Positions 1-6,835 of a DNA stretch of 13,873 bases are shown here, in pieces (within the stretch, counting starts at the first letter, position 1; the number at the start of each line of letters is the position of its first letter). The position numbers and the translations under genes were made by a program. The notes beneath the pieces were generated by a model. The model saw only the letters and a program-made list of their open reading frames with translations. It made no database searches and was not told the origin of the DNA. This DNA comes from Chloroflexota bacterium (GTDB lineage Bacteria; Chloroflexota; UBA6077; CF-72): positions 1 to 13,873 of the forward strand of contig JAFAWJ010000127.1 in the NCBI GenBank assembly GCA_019242065.1. The letters run 5' to 3'.

Positions 1-56
1 CTGGTCACCGAGAAGCTGTGCTATGTAAAGGGCTAGCCAGTTCGGCGCCCGAACGT

Positions 57-84
57 TTGACATACCCACCGCGACACCTATGCT
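57..84 (+). promoter_or_regulatory. sigma70-type promoter of the lactonase gene
   Basis: A perfect -35 hexamer TTGACA lies at 57-62. After 16 bases a -10-like TATGCT lies at 79-84 (4 of 6 consensus positions, including the TA and the final T). Transcription would begin near 91. That would leave the TTG at 90 outside or at the very tip of the mRNA and favours a start codon further down. Seen in the sequence; activity is inferred. Confidence 0.55.
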
Positions 85-125
85 GATGGTTGAGATATTC
101 AGCCGCCATGGGGAGGGTCGTAACG

Positions 126-1298
126 TTGCCCGTGAGGTTGTATGCCAGCGTCGGTCCGGAGCTCACGCACTATGACGTCGATGTCGACAACGCCGAACTG
201 ACCCGCCGCGGCAGTCTCAGGCTGCCAGCCAACGTCCACTACGCCTGGCCGCATGCCTCTGGCCAGTACCTCTACGTTGCCTCGAGTGACAGCGCCGCGG
301 GCGTCGGTGGTTTCGTGAGCGCCAACCACTTCCTCAGCGCGCTGCGGATCGATCCCGCAAGTGGCGATCTGTCGCCGCACGGGGCGCCGATTCCGCTGCC
401 GACACGGCCGATCCACCTCTCGAGCGACATCCCCTCACGTCATCTGCTGGCCGCGTTCAGCAATCCGAGCGGGCTGCGCGTCTACAGAGTCAATCCCGAC
501 GCCACGCCGGGTGCCGAGGTTGCGCAGCCCGAGCCGGTCGACCCCGGCATCTATGCCCACCAGGTTCGGGTCAGTCTCGACGACCGCCTGGCGATCCTGG
601 TGACCCGCGGTCACGACGCGGCGGACGGCAAACCAGAGCAGCCTGGCGCGCTCGAGGTCTTCCGTTATCGTGACGGCCTGCTGACCGGCGAGACGTCGAT
701 CGCCCCCGGCCAGGGCTACGGCTTTGGCCCGCGGCACCTGGACTTTCATCCGACACGGCCGTGGGTGTACGTCTCGCTCGAGCGCCAGAACCGGCTGGAC
801 GTGTTCGAAATAGAAGGCGTGAGCCTATCGGCGGCGCCGCGCTTCAGCGTCGGCACGCTCAGCCAGCCAGCCACCACCGGCGCTCGCCAGATGGCAGGCA
901 CCGTGCACGTCCATCCTGGGGGCGGGTTCGCGTATGTCGCCAACCGCGCGTCGAGCACGGTCGGCGAGGGGGCGCAGCGGGTGTTTGCCGGCGGCGAAAA
1001 CACACTGGCCGTTTTTGCGATCGATTCCGCCACCGGGGAGCCGACCGCGATCCAGCACGTCGATAGCCGCGGCATCCACTGCCGCACCTTTCACATCGAT
1101 CCGAGTGGAAGACTCCTGGTCGCGGCGCACATCATGGGCCTTCCGGTGCGCGAGGGCGACGCACTTCGCAACGTGCCGGCCTGCCTCTCACTGTTCCGCA
1201 TCGGCGCCGATGGTCGGCTCGAGTTCGTCCGGAAATACGACGTTGACGTGGGCAACCAGCAGATGTTCTGGATGGGCATGGTGGCCGCAGCGCCGTAA
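126..1298 (+). CDS. lactonase-family beta-propeller protein (6-phosphogluconolactonase-like)
   Basis: About 390 residues, resembling the YbhE/Pgl-type lactonase family (COG2706), a seven-bladed beta-propeller of about 330-400 residues. Family members hydrolyse 6-phosphogluconolactone or other lactones and cycloisomerise muconates; the substrate here cannot be read. The blade pattern is visible as repeated segments with a His or Asp, Pro, small residues, then a Tyr-Val strand, for example YAWPHASGQYLYVASS near the N-terminus, FHPTRPWVYVSLE mid-protein, VHVHPGGGFAYVANR and FHIDPSGRLLVAAH. There is no signal peptide, so it is probably cytoplasmic. The frame is open from TTG 90 and ATG 108, but TTG 126 has a GGGAGG ribosome site (111-116) nine bases upstream and gives an N-terminus beginning directly at the first blade (MPVRLYASVGPEL). 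GTG 132 is also possible. It stands alone on the plus strand with its own promoter and converges on the long minus-strand operon. Family assignment is firm, exact activity is not. Confidence 0.85.
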   Translation: MPVRLYASVGPELTHYDVDVDNAELTRRGSLRLPANVHYAWPHASGQYLYVASSDSAAGVGGFVSANHFLSALRIDPASGDLSPHGAPIPLPTRPIHLSSDIPSRHLLAAFSNPSGLRVYRVNPDATPGAEVAQPEPVDPGIYAHQVRVSLDDRLAILVTRGHDAADGKPEQPGALEVFRYRDGLLTGETSIAPGQGYGFGPRHLDFHPTRPWVYVSLERQNRLDVFEIEGVSLSAAPRFSVGTLSQPATTGARQMAGTVHVHPGGGFAYVANRASSTVGEGAQRVFAGGENTLAVFAIDSATGEPTAIQHVDSRGIHCRTFHIDPSGRLLVAAHIMGLPVREGDALRNVPACLSLFRIGADGRLEFVRKYDVDVGNQQMFWMGMVAAAP

Positions 1299-1564
1299 CA
1301 CCGGCCGGCCTTAGCGCCGAGTTGGCGCCTTGCTTCGGTAGGCTGTGAACGCCAATGCGACGCACCAGGCGTGCACCAAAGTGTCCCCGAACCCGATTGG
1401 AATATCCTCCACGCGGCGTGGCTGGGGCTGACACGTGACCGAGACGCCCATGACGAAGCGGCCTTGCGAGGGGACGTGCAATGTCGCCGAGCATGGCCGA
1501 CCTGCGCGCCCGGTGCGACCTGCAATCCGCGGGCCCGACGCCGACCCCAACCACGGGGGAAGTT
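1299..1564. other. convergent intergenic region, no gene recognised
   Basis: This stretch separates the lactonase stop from the stop of the YciI-type gene on the other strand. A small GC hairpin (GCGCC 1314-1318, loop GAGTT, GGCGC 1324-1328) follows the lactonase, but no T run follows it, so it is a weak terminator candidate at best. Short open frames exist on both strands, but none has a recognisable motif or a ribosome site. Confidence 0.5.
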
Positions 1565-1921
1565 TTAGTCCGATGACGCCCAGTGGAACGGGCGCACCTC
1601 GATCGGCAGCGTGATCGCCGCGGCGCACTTGCGGCCCCACTCCAGGGCGGCATCCAGGTCGGCGGCTTTGACGATGCAGAAGCCGCCGACGTACTCCTTG
1701 CCTTCGGCAAACGGGCCGTCGGTCATCAGTTGCTCGCCGTCCCTGGTCCGCAGCATCGTGGCGGTGGACGGCGAGTCCAGTCCACCGGCGAAGACCCAGG
1801 CGCCGGCGGATTTCAGCTCCTGGTGAAAGGCTTCGATGTTGCGGTTGATGGCCGCCAGGCGCTCGGGAGTCGGCGGGGTCCCCTCGGTGGGCGTGATCAC
1901 GCTGAGCAGATAGGTGTGCAT
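1565..1921 (-). CDS. YciI/DGPF-domain small protein
   Basis: A 118-residue protein of the YCII-related (DGPF) family, small ferredoxin-like alpha/beta proteins that usually act as dimers. Their catalytic role is mostly unknown. The signature is visible: an N-terminal beta strand MHTYLLSV, a central TDGPFAEGKEYVGGF segment (the DGPF motif at residues 68-71), then a C-terminal helix and strand around DLDAALEWGRKC and IEVRPF. The frame is open upstream as far as 2104, but that part is antisense to the preceding gene. ATG 1921 is preceded by AAAGGA and AGGA and gives the family's usual length. It begins 16 bases after the stop of the AI-2E-family gene, with its ribosome site abutting that stop, so it is the last gene of the minus operon. 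Members of this family often neighbour ECF sigma factors; none is seen here. Confidence 0.85.
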   Translation of the reverse strand: MHTYLLSVITPTEGTPPTPERLAAINRNIEAFHQELKSAGAWVFAGGLDSPSTATMLRTRDGEQLMTDGPFAEGKEYVGGFCIVKAADLDAALEWGRKCAAAITLPIEVRPFHWASSD

Positions 1922-1937
1922 GTGTCCTGTTGTCCTT

Positions 1938-3101
1938 TCACTCTCTAGACAAACAGGACTCGCCGAAATCGACATCCGCCGCTGGCGTATCCGCCTGGAG
2001 TTGCATAACCCGCTCCTGGTGGAGCTCGTCGACGATGACCGCGACCGCCGCGGCGGCCGGAATGGCGAACAATGCCCCGGCCAGTCCAAGCAGCTGATTG
2101 CCAATCAACAGCGCCACCAGCACGACGAGTGGGTTGAGCTTGACGGCATGACTCATCACGCGCGGCACCAGCACGTTGTTTTCGATCTGACTCCAGACCA
2201 GGGTAAAGATCGTGGCCAGGACGCCCGTCTCGGGTCCCGCCAGGAAGCCCAGCAGGATGCTGGGCACGGCCGAAATGAATGGACCGATACCCGGGATCAG
2301 CTCGGCGATCGCCCACACCACCGCCAGGAGCGACGCGCCAGGCACGCCGATCAGCCCCAGCCCGATGCCCGCCCCGATGCCGACGATCAAACACAGCACC
2401 ATCTCGCCGACCACCCATTGCCCGAGCCGCGAGGAGATGTTGGTCGTCACCCGACGCATCTGCACCTGACGTGCGCGGGGTGCAAACACCACCATGTAGT
2501 CACGCATCGCCGGCGCGTCGACGCTCAGGTACAGGGCCATGAACAGCACGAAGATGACGTTGATGGCCCCGCCGAACAGAGCGAACAACAGGCCAGCCAC
2601 GTTCAGCACCTGGCGCAGGAAGCCGATCACCCACTGACTGATGGCGCTGGTGCCGCCGAGCATGCTCAAAGGGTCGAGCTCGCGCAGCACCTCCGAGCGG
2701 CCAATCACGCTGGCGTACGCAGTTTGGAGCTTGATCGCGAATTCGGGCACGCGCGAAATCAGCGTGCCGCCCTGGGCAAGCACGATGTTCAGGAACAAGA
2801 CGCCCAGGACGAGCACGAACACGCCCACCACAACGTAGATCAGCAGCACGACCAGCGCGGCCGGTGGTCGCCAGCGCCAGCCCGCGGTACGCAAGGGATC
2901 CGACAGGCGCCTGACGACCGGCGCCATGCCGGCCGCGACGATGCTGGCGGCGAACACCTGCACGACCACCCACTTCAGCTCGATCCCCAGCAGCGTCAGG
3001 ATGACGATCGCCACCAGGAAGGCACCCCCGCGGTACAGCGCCCGCGCCAGTCCCACCTCGCCGACGTCCTGGAGTGCCGCGCCCGGACTGCCGGTCGTCA
3101 T
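1938..3101 (-). CDS. AI-2E/PerM-family membrane transporter
   Basis: A 387-residue polytopic membrane protein of the AI-2E family (PF01594; E. coli TqsA and PerM are members). Family members export autoinducer-2 or other small solutes, and some are Na+/H+ antiporters; the substrate here is not readable. Visible signs are paired N-terminal membrane segments (about 26-60), two more at about 80-108, a soluble stretch at about 110-155, and the conserved C-terminal half. That half holds AELIPGIGPFISAVPSIL at about 266-283 and IENNVLVPRVMSHAVKLNPL at about 306-325, followed by a Gly-rich segment LLGLAGALFAIPAAA. ATG 3101 overlaps the stop of the ZIP-like gene by four bases (ATGA), with GAAAGG ten bases upstream. 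Length fits the family. It is cotranscribed with its neighbours by spacing. Confidence 0.9.
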   Translation of the reverse strand: MTTGSPGAALQDVGEVGLARALYRGGAFLVAIVILTLLGIELKWVVVQVFAASIVAAGMAPVVRRLSDPLRTAGWRWRPPAALVVLLIYVVVGVFVLVLGVLFLNIVLAQGGTLISRVPEFAIKLQTAYASVIGRSEVLRELDPLSMLGGTSAISQWVIGFLRQVLNVAGLLFALFGGAINVIFVLFMALYLSVDAPAMRDYMVVFAPRARQVQMRRVTTNISSRLGQWVVGEMVLCLIVGIGAGIGLGLIGVPGASLLAVVWAIAELIPGIGPFISAVPSILLGFLAGPETGVLATIFTLVWSQIENNVLVPRVMSHAVKLNPLVVLVALLIGNQLLGLAGALFAIPAAAAVAVIVDELHQERVMQLQADTPAADVDFGESCLSRE

Positions 3102-3841
3102 CCCGCGACGCCTTTCAGGACCAGGAACAGGCCGAGGCCGACCACGTACATGAGTCCCGTCAAACTCGGCGGCGCGTCGTGCAGCGCTTCGATAGCCTCA
3201 GGAATCATGACCTGCGTCACCGCGGCGAACAGCACGCCGCCCGCCGCGGCCAGGACCGTCAACTGAACGGCTTCGGATTGGCTGTTGAATACGAGATAGC
3301 CCAGCATGGCGCCGATCACGATGACGCCACCGTACATGAGGACCAGTCGGCGCCGCGCGCCGCTGGGCGTTCCCTGGCGTCTGGCCACCGCGGTCGCGAC
3401 GAACGTCAGCGGCGCCTGGCCGAGGCCGACGGCGATCGCCAGTGGCAGCGCGTTGGAGATACCCACACTGGTGGCCACGCCGATGATCAGACCATCGATG
3501 AACAGGTCGGCCATGATTCCCACGTACAGGCTGATGGAGGCGGCACTGGCGTCGTCCTGGTCGTGCTGGCGGGCCGCTTTCCAGGCAGAGACGTAGTCAA
3601 ACCCGACGAACGCCGCCGCTCCCAGGCAGACCGCGATCGCGACCGTCGGCAGGGGGAGGACTGCCAGCGCGTCGGGCAACAGCTCGATCAGGACGATCCC
3701 GGTCAGCAGACCGGCGGCGAGCTGCAGGGCGCCGCTGACCACCTGATTGCTCAACGTCTGCGTTTCGGCCAGTGGCGCTCCCAACGCGGTGAGCACCGCC
3801 GCCAGCAGCGCGACGCCCAGAACCTGGAGCAGCTCTATCAA
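3098..3841 (-). CDS. divergent ZIP-family metal transporter-like membrane protein
   Basis: A 247-residue, about eight-helix membrane protein with the ZIP (Zrt/Irt-like) layout and length of bacterial ZupT-type proteins. Three family landmarks can be aligned. Helix 2 carries ELLPDA (53-58), where ZIPs usually have HLLPEA. Helix 4 carries DLFIDG (112-117), where they have HNxPEG. Helix 5 carries GQAP (141-144), where they have HExP. A late helix has VMIPEAIE (211-218). A polar loop with His, Gln and Asp at about 90-99 resembles the usual variable loop after helix 3. Because the histidines of the transport site are replaced by acids, Gly or Gln, zinc transport is doubtful; it may carry another cation or be a ZIP-fold protein with another job. 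The start is TTG 3841, overlapping the ThrE stop by four bases (TTGA), so translation is probably coupled. Confidence 0.7.
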   Translation of the reverse strand: MIELLQVLGVALLAAVLTALGAPLAETQTLSNQVVSGALQLAAGLLTGIVLIELLPDALAVLPLPTVAIAVCLGAAAFVGFDYVSAWKAARQHDQDDASAASISLYVGIMADLFIDGLIIGVATSVGISNALPLAIAVGLGQAPLTFVATAVARRQGTPSGARRRLVLMYGGVIVIGAMLGYLVFNSQSEAVQLTVLAAAGGVLFAAVTQVMIPEAIEALHDAPPSLTGLMYVVGLGLFLVLKGVAG

Positions 3842-5064
3842 CTGATGTCACTCAGGTGGAGCACGCGGGAAAGCGCCACGCCGACCAGGACGCCGAGCGC
3901 AATCGAGAGAATTGTGAAGACCACGCGTCCCACGTCGGCCATCGCCACCGCGTCCTCGGTGCCGACCAGCTCGGCGACGCCGACGACGGCGAGCACGCCA
4001 GGCACCAGGAGCCAGAAGGCGGGCAGGAACACGACCTGAAATGGTGGTGCCGCTGGCAGCCTGTCCAACCAGACGGCGAAGACGATCATGGCCGCGGCGC
4101 CCACGAAGCCGCCGAGGTAGCCGCCCATAATGGTGCTCCCAACCTGCTCGGCGACCGCCGCCACGTACACGATGAGGCACAGCCACACCAGCGATCGGCG
4201 TGGACCAACGAAGTGAAAGTACACGCCAATGGCAAAAACGAGTGGACCCAGCCACGGCGCCCACCAACCGAGCAGATTGTCGGAGCGCTTCGCAAAAGCC
4301 AGCTCCTCGGGTAAACCCACGAACAGCTGGCCGGCGACGATGCCGAACACCAGCAGCAAGACTTGCGTGGCGCCGGCCACGAGTCGCGACGCGCCGGCGA
4401 TTGGATGATGATCGGCCAGCTCGAGCATGGCCGTCGTGAGCATGCCACCCGGCAGGAAGGTGATCAGCGGCGGGATCAGGAGCAGGAGCGGCGCTACCAC
4501 CTGGCCGGCGTCTGTCGCGGCAAAGACGATGAGCGACACCAGCAGCGAGGCGACGAATGGCAGCAGGACCTCGAGTGTCGCCGAGCGCCGGCCAAGCTCG
4601 ATGAGCGCGCCCACCAGGAGTCCGAGCGCCGCGCAGTACAGCAGCGCGGTGGGTCTGGGGGTGATGATCAGGCCCAGACCCACCGACAGAATGACCTGCC
4701 CGAGGATGCGCACCAGCACGCCGAAACGTGGCCGCATGCTCCACATCTCGGCCAGACGTGCCAGACCGTCGTCGGCCGACAGACGCCCGAGTCGCGCGGC
4801 ATCGACGATGTCGTATAGGCAGCCGATCTGGTCCAGGCGCAGGTTGTGGTCGACGTCGGCGGCGGCCAGGTCCATCACCGGCGTCTGGCCATCGCGCCCA
4901 CGCACCAGCACGAGCGTGGGCAGCACGCCGATCGCGACGTCTTGCAGACCGTTCTCACGCGCGATCCGCTGGAGCGTCTTCTCGGTGGAGCTGACAGGAT
5001 CACCCGCGGCGCTCAGGGCGCACCCGAGCTGCGACAAGAAGGCGATCTCCAGTTCGCGCGTCAT
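3838..5064 (-). CDS. ThrE-type threonine/serine exporter family protein
   Basis: A 408-residue membrane protein matching the threonine/serine exporter family (ThrE of Corynebacterium; PF06738 followed by PF12821). The N-terminal soluble part (about 1-115) has the typical form with a Gly-Asp-Pro-Val/Ser-Ser-Thr-Glu segment near residue 21 and an RLGRLS segment before the first helix. About ten hydrophobic segments follow. FLPGGMLTTAMLELADHHP at about 203-221 and the IAGASRL after it are the conserved end of the first half (five helices). The second half, about 265-400, supplies a second bundle, including GSTIMGGYLGGFVGA. The proteins export L-threonine, L-serine or small peptides by proton exchange; the substrate here is inferred from family only. 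ATG 5064 overlaps the HtrA stop by four bases (ATGA) and has no strong ribosome site, consistent with translational coupling. Confidence 0.88.
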   Translation of the reverse strand: MTRELEIAFLSQLGCALSAAGDPVSSTEKTLQRIARENGLQDVAIGVLPTLVLVRGRDGQTPVMDLAAADVDHNLRLDQIGCLYDIVDAARLGRLSADDGLARLAEMWSMRPRFGVLVRILGQVILSVGLGLIITPRPTALLYCAALGLLVGALIELGRRSATLEVLLPFVASLLVSLIVFAATDAGQVVAPLLLLIPPLITFLPGGMLTTAMLELADHHPIAGASRLVAGATQVLLLVFGIVAGQLFVGLPEELAFAKRSDNLLGWWAPWLGPLVFAIGVYFHFVGPRRSLVWLCLIVYVAAVAEQVGSTIMGGYLGGFVGAAAMIVFAVWLDRLPAAPPFQVVFLPAFWLLVPGVLAVVGVAELVGTEDAVAMADVGRVVFTILSIALGVLVGVALSRVLHLSDIS

Positions 5065-6179
5065 GTGGGCGAGCGTTCGCCCAGTGTGACCGCCACGTTG
5101 ACCTCGGTGCCGCCCCGATTGACTTTCACGGTGGCGGTATCGCCTGGCCGATAAAAATTGCTGATGAGACCGCTCAATTCGATCGGCGTGCCGACGGCGC
5201 GTCCGTCGACCGCGACGACGACATCGCCGCCGGCGGCTGCTCGCACGCGCCCCACGACAACCGGCGTTGTGCCCGCCCGAATGCCTGCCGACTGAGCCGG
5301 GTCCGAAACGCTCAGCACCAGCACACCCTGGTACACGCCCGAGGCGATGCCCAGTTGCTGACGCGCCTGCTCCCCGAGAGATGACACCCCGATGCCGCTG
5401 ACGCCGAGCAGCGCATGCCGGTACGAGCCGTACTGGATGAGGTCCGGCACGATGCGCTTGACCACGTTGACGGGGATGGCCAGGCCGAGCCCTTCGCTGC
5501 CGCCGCTCTGGGTGAAGATCGCGGTATTCACGCCGATCACGTTGCCCGCCGCATCGAAGAGTGGGCCGCCGGAGTTGCCGGGATTGATGGCCGCATCGGT
5601 TTGCACCACGCCGCCCAACAGCAGTTGCGTGCCAGCCACATCCTCGCCCGGGTCGCGAACGGCGCTCACGATGCCCTGGGTCATGGTTTGCTCCAGGCCA
5701 CGCGGCGAGCCTATGGCGAACGCCATCTGGCCGATACGCAAATTGTCTGAATCGCCCAGTGTGACCGGCGAGGCATCCTGCGGCACGTCGGCGGACAGAA
5801 CGGCGAGGTCGGTTTCCGGATCGCGTCCGACCAGCGTCGCGGTCGTCGACGTTTGATCCTTGAAGGTGACGCGCAACTGCTGCACGTCCTGGATGACGTG
5901 GTCGTTGGTCACGATGTGCCCGCTGGTGTCGTACACGAAGCCCGAGCCGAAGCCTTGCGGTAGGGTGGTGGGTCCAAGCGGTGTCGCCACTTCGGCCGAG
6001 CTGATGATGTTGACGACGCGGGCGCCGTTGGCGTCGTAGACGGCGATCGCCGGCTGGCTGGACGGCCGCTCCGTCCCCAGCACGCCGATCGCCAGGATGA
6101 GGAGCAGGAGTAGCACCAGGACGACCGGCGCCGCCCGGCGGACCAGCCTGTCGGCGCCTTCCGTTCGCTTGCTGCTCAC
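5061..6179 (-). CDS. membrane-anchored HtrA/DegP-type serine protease with one PDZ domain
   Basis: A 372-residue S1C-family protease. Order: a short cytoplasmic basic tail, one membrane segment at about 17-36 (an uncleaved anchor or signal), trypsin-like domain at about 70-245, one PDZ domain at about 255-368. The catalytic triad is intact: His94 in TNDHVI, Asp124 in ETDLAVL, Ser203 in NPGNSGGP. The substrate-loop motif QTDAAINPGNSGG and the LGLAIPVN strand are canonical. Such enzymes degrade or refold damaged exported proteins on the outer face of the membrane. The start is GTG 6179, with GGAG eleven bases upstream. The frame is also open further up without a start, as far as the stop of the preceding gene. 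The start sits in a duplicated block and overlaps a short leader frame. The gene is 4-base coupled to the ThrE gene downstream. Confidence 0.92.
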   Translation of the reverse strand: MSSKRTEGADRLVRRAAPVVLVLLLLLILAIGVLGTERPSSQPAIAVYDANGARVVNIISSAEVATPLGPTTLPQGFGSGFVYDTSGHIVTNDHVIQDVQQLRVTFKDQTSTTATLVGRDPETDLAVLSADVPQDASPVTLGDSDNLRIGQMAFAIGSPRGLEQTMTQGIVSAVRDPGEDVAGTQLLLGGVVQTDAAINPGNSGGPLFDAAGNVIGVNTAIFTQSGGSEGLGLAIPVNVVKRIVPDLIQYGSYRHALLGVSGIGVSSLGEQARQQLGIASGVYQGVLVLSVSDPAQSAGIRAGTTPVVVGRVRAAAGGDVVVAVDGRAVGTPIELSGLISNFYRPGDTATVKVNRGGTEVNVAVTLGERSPT

Positions 6180-6227
6180 CAGGACCGTCGCTCCAGGTCC
6201 GCCAGTCGCACGGTGCTCACCAGGACC
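6173..6227 (-). repeat. 14-bp direct repeat covering the HtrA start and a second start upstream
   Basis: The plus-strand sequence TGCTCACCAGGACC occurs at 6173-6186 and again at 6214-6227, 41 bases apart. GTCGCT follows each copy, directly in the first and after three extra bases (TCC) in the second. On the coding strand each copy supplies a GTGAGC start context preceded by GGTCCTG. The spacing is not a multiple of three, so the two GTG codons are in different frames. It looks like a small tandem duplication that left an extra translation-start block. Confidence 0.7.
6176..6220 (-). CDS. possible 14-codon leader frame coupled to the HtrA gene
   Basis: From GTG 6220 the minus strand encodes VSTVRLADLERRSW and then TGA at 6178-6176. 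That stop overlaps the HtrA GTG (6179-6177) in the GTGA arrangement used for translational coupling throughout this operon. A GGAGG site precedes it by five bases. I do not recognise the peptide. It could be a chance product of the local duplication, an out-of-frame relic, or a coupling leader that sets the rate of HtrA synthesis. Expression is unproven. Confidence 0.3.
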   Translation of the reverse strand: MSTVRLADLERRSW

Positions 6228-6230
6228 TCC
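6226..6230 (-). promoter_or_regulatory. strong ribosome binding site ahead of the leader frame
   Basis: The minus strand reads GGAGG, then TCCTG, then GTG at 6220: an ideal Shine-Dalgarno with five-base spacing. It is better than the GGAG that serves the HtrA GTG at 6179. Its position suggests that ribosomes load here first and reach the HtrA start by coupling. Confidence 0.45.
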
Positions 6231-6239
6231 GTCGCTCGC

Positions 6240-6818
6240 TCAGGCCTGGGCCGGTGCCGCCTGGCCGGAGCGATGCTCGCCCTCGAGCTCCTGCCACGAG
6301 TGATCGAGGTCCGTTCGATCCAGCACCGCCACCGCCCCCGAGCCCGTCAGCAGCGTGGCAATCTCGGGTTCGCGCGACCAGTCGTGCACGCGCACGGCCA
6401 CCAGCACCGAGTTCGCATCCAACTCCAGCTCGCACCAGCGATCGACGTCCGGACTGCGGCGGACGCGGGTGACCATCCCCAGCAGGCCGCCGACCGTCCC
6501 ACCCCACAGCAGCCCACTGGCGCCGGCAACGAAGAGCCCGCCGACGCCAAGTGGCGTGGTCAGCGCCAGCGCGGCGAGCCCGATACCGCCCAGGACGCCC
6601 AGCGGTGCGCCGACGGCGGCGCCGCGCCCTGCGCCCTCCAGCACGTGGCTTTCGGATTCCTCGCGAACCCGATTGGCCTCACGGATCGGTATGGCGACGC
6701 CGATATCGGCGGCCGGGATGCCGGCCTTGTGGAGCGCCTGGATGGCGGTCGCCGCGCTGGTGCGATCGGGAAACACCGCTGGGACCAGCGGTGCTTCCGA
6801 GTCGTCCTTGAATACCAT
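6240..6818 (-). CDS. YflT-like stress-type protein with a Gly-rich hydrophobic core
   Basis: A 192-residue protein. The N-terminal part (about 11-48) has VFPDRTSAATAIQALHKAGIP and then DIGVAIPIREAN. It resembles the domain of the heat-induced/general stress proteins of the YflT type (PF11181), whose biochemical role is unknown. The middle (about 61-116) is a glycine-zipper-like hydrophobic stretch with many GxxxG spacings, probably membrane-inserting or oligomerising. The C-terminal part (about 125-170) has a second alpha/beta segment with VLVAVRVHDW. ATG 6818 is chosen because AGGAGG (6833-6828) lies nine bases upstream; the frame is open to 6914, but that part overlaps the preceding gene. 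It begins 17 bases after the glycosidase stop. Its TGA is the only stop between it and the HtrA coding sequence in the same frame. Domain assignment is moderate and function is inferred only from similarity. Confidence 0.7.
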   Translation of the reverse strand: MVFKDDSEAPLVPAVFPDRTSAATAIQALHKAGIPAADIGVAIPIREANRVREESESHVLEGAGRGAAVGAPLGVLGGIGLAALALTTPLGVGGLFVAGASGLLWGGTVGGLLGMVTRVRRSPDVDRWCELELDANSVLVAVRVHDWSREPEIATLLTGSGAVAVLDRTDLDHSWQELEGEHRSGQAAPAQA

Positions 6819-6827
6819 GGATCGCGT

Positions 6828-6833
6828 CCTCCT
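6828..6833 (-). promoter_or_regulatory. ribosome binding site that fixes the start of the YflT-like gene
   Basis: A consensus AGGAGG on the minus strand, nine bases before ATG 6818 and just past the glycosidase stop (6836-6838). It excludes the longer start at 6914, which has no such site and would give a 96-base overlap with the upstream gene. Confidence 0.75.
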
Positions 6834-6835
6834 GA

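Noticed and set aside
1..36. An open frame of eleven codons ending in TAG at 34-36 (LVTEKLCYVKG), possibly the tail of an upstream gene.
   Set aside because: Too short to test; no recognisable motif.
1302..1328. GC hairpin after the lactonase as an intrinsic terminator.
   Set aside because: The stem is only five base pairs and no T run follows.
1914..3266. A 450-codon plus-strand frame very rich in His, Gln, Asp and Arg.
   Set aside because: It is the antisense of the AI-2E-family gene; its composition is what the complement of Leu/Val/Ala codons gives, and it has no domain.
3074..4039. A long plus-strand frame opposite the ZIP-like gene.
   Set aside because: Antisense shadow with low-complexity Arg/Asp/Gln composition and no ribosome site.
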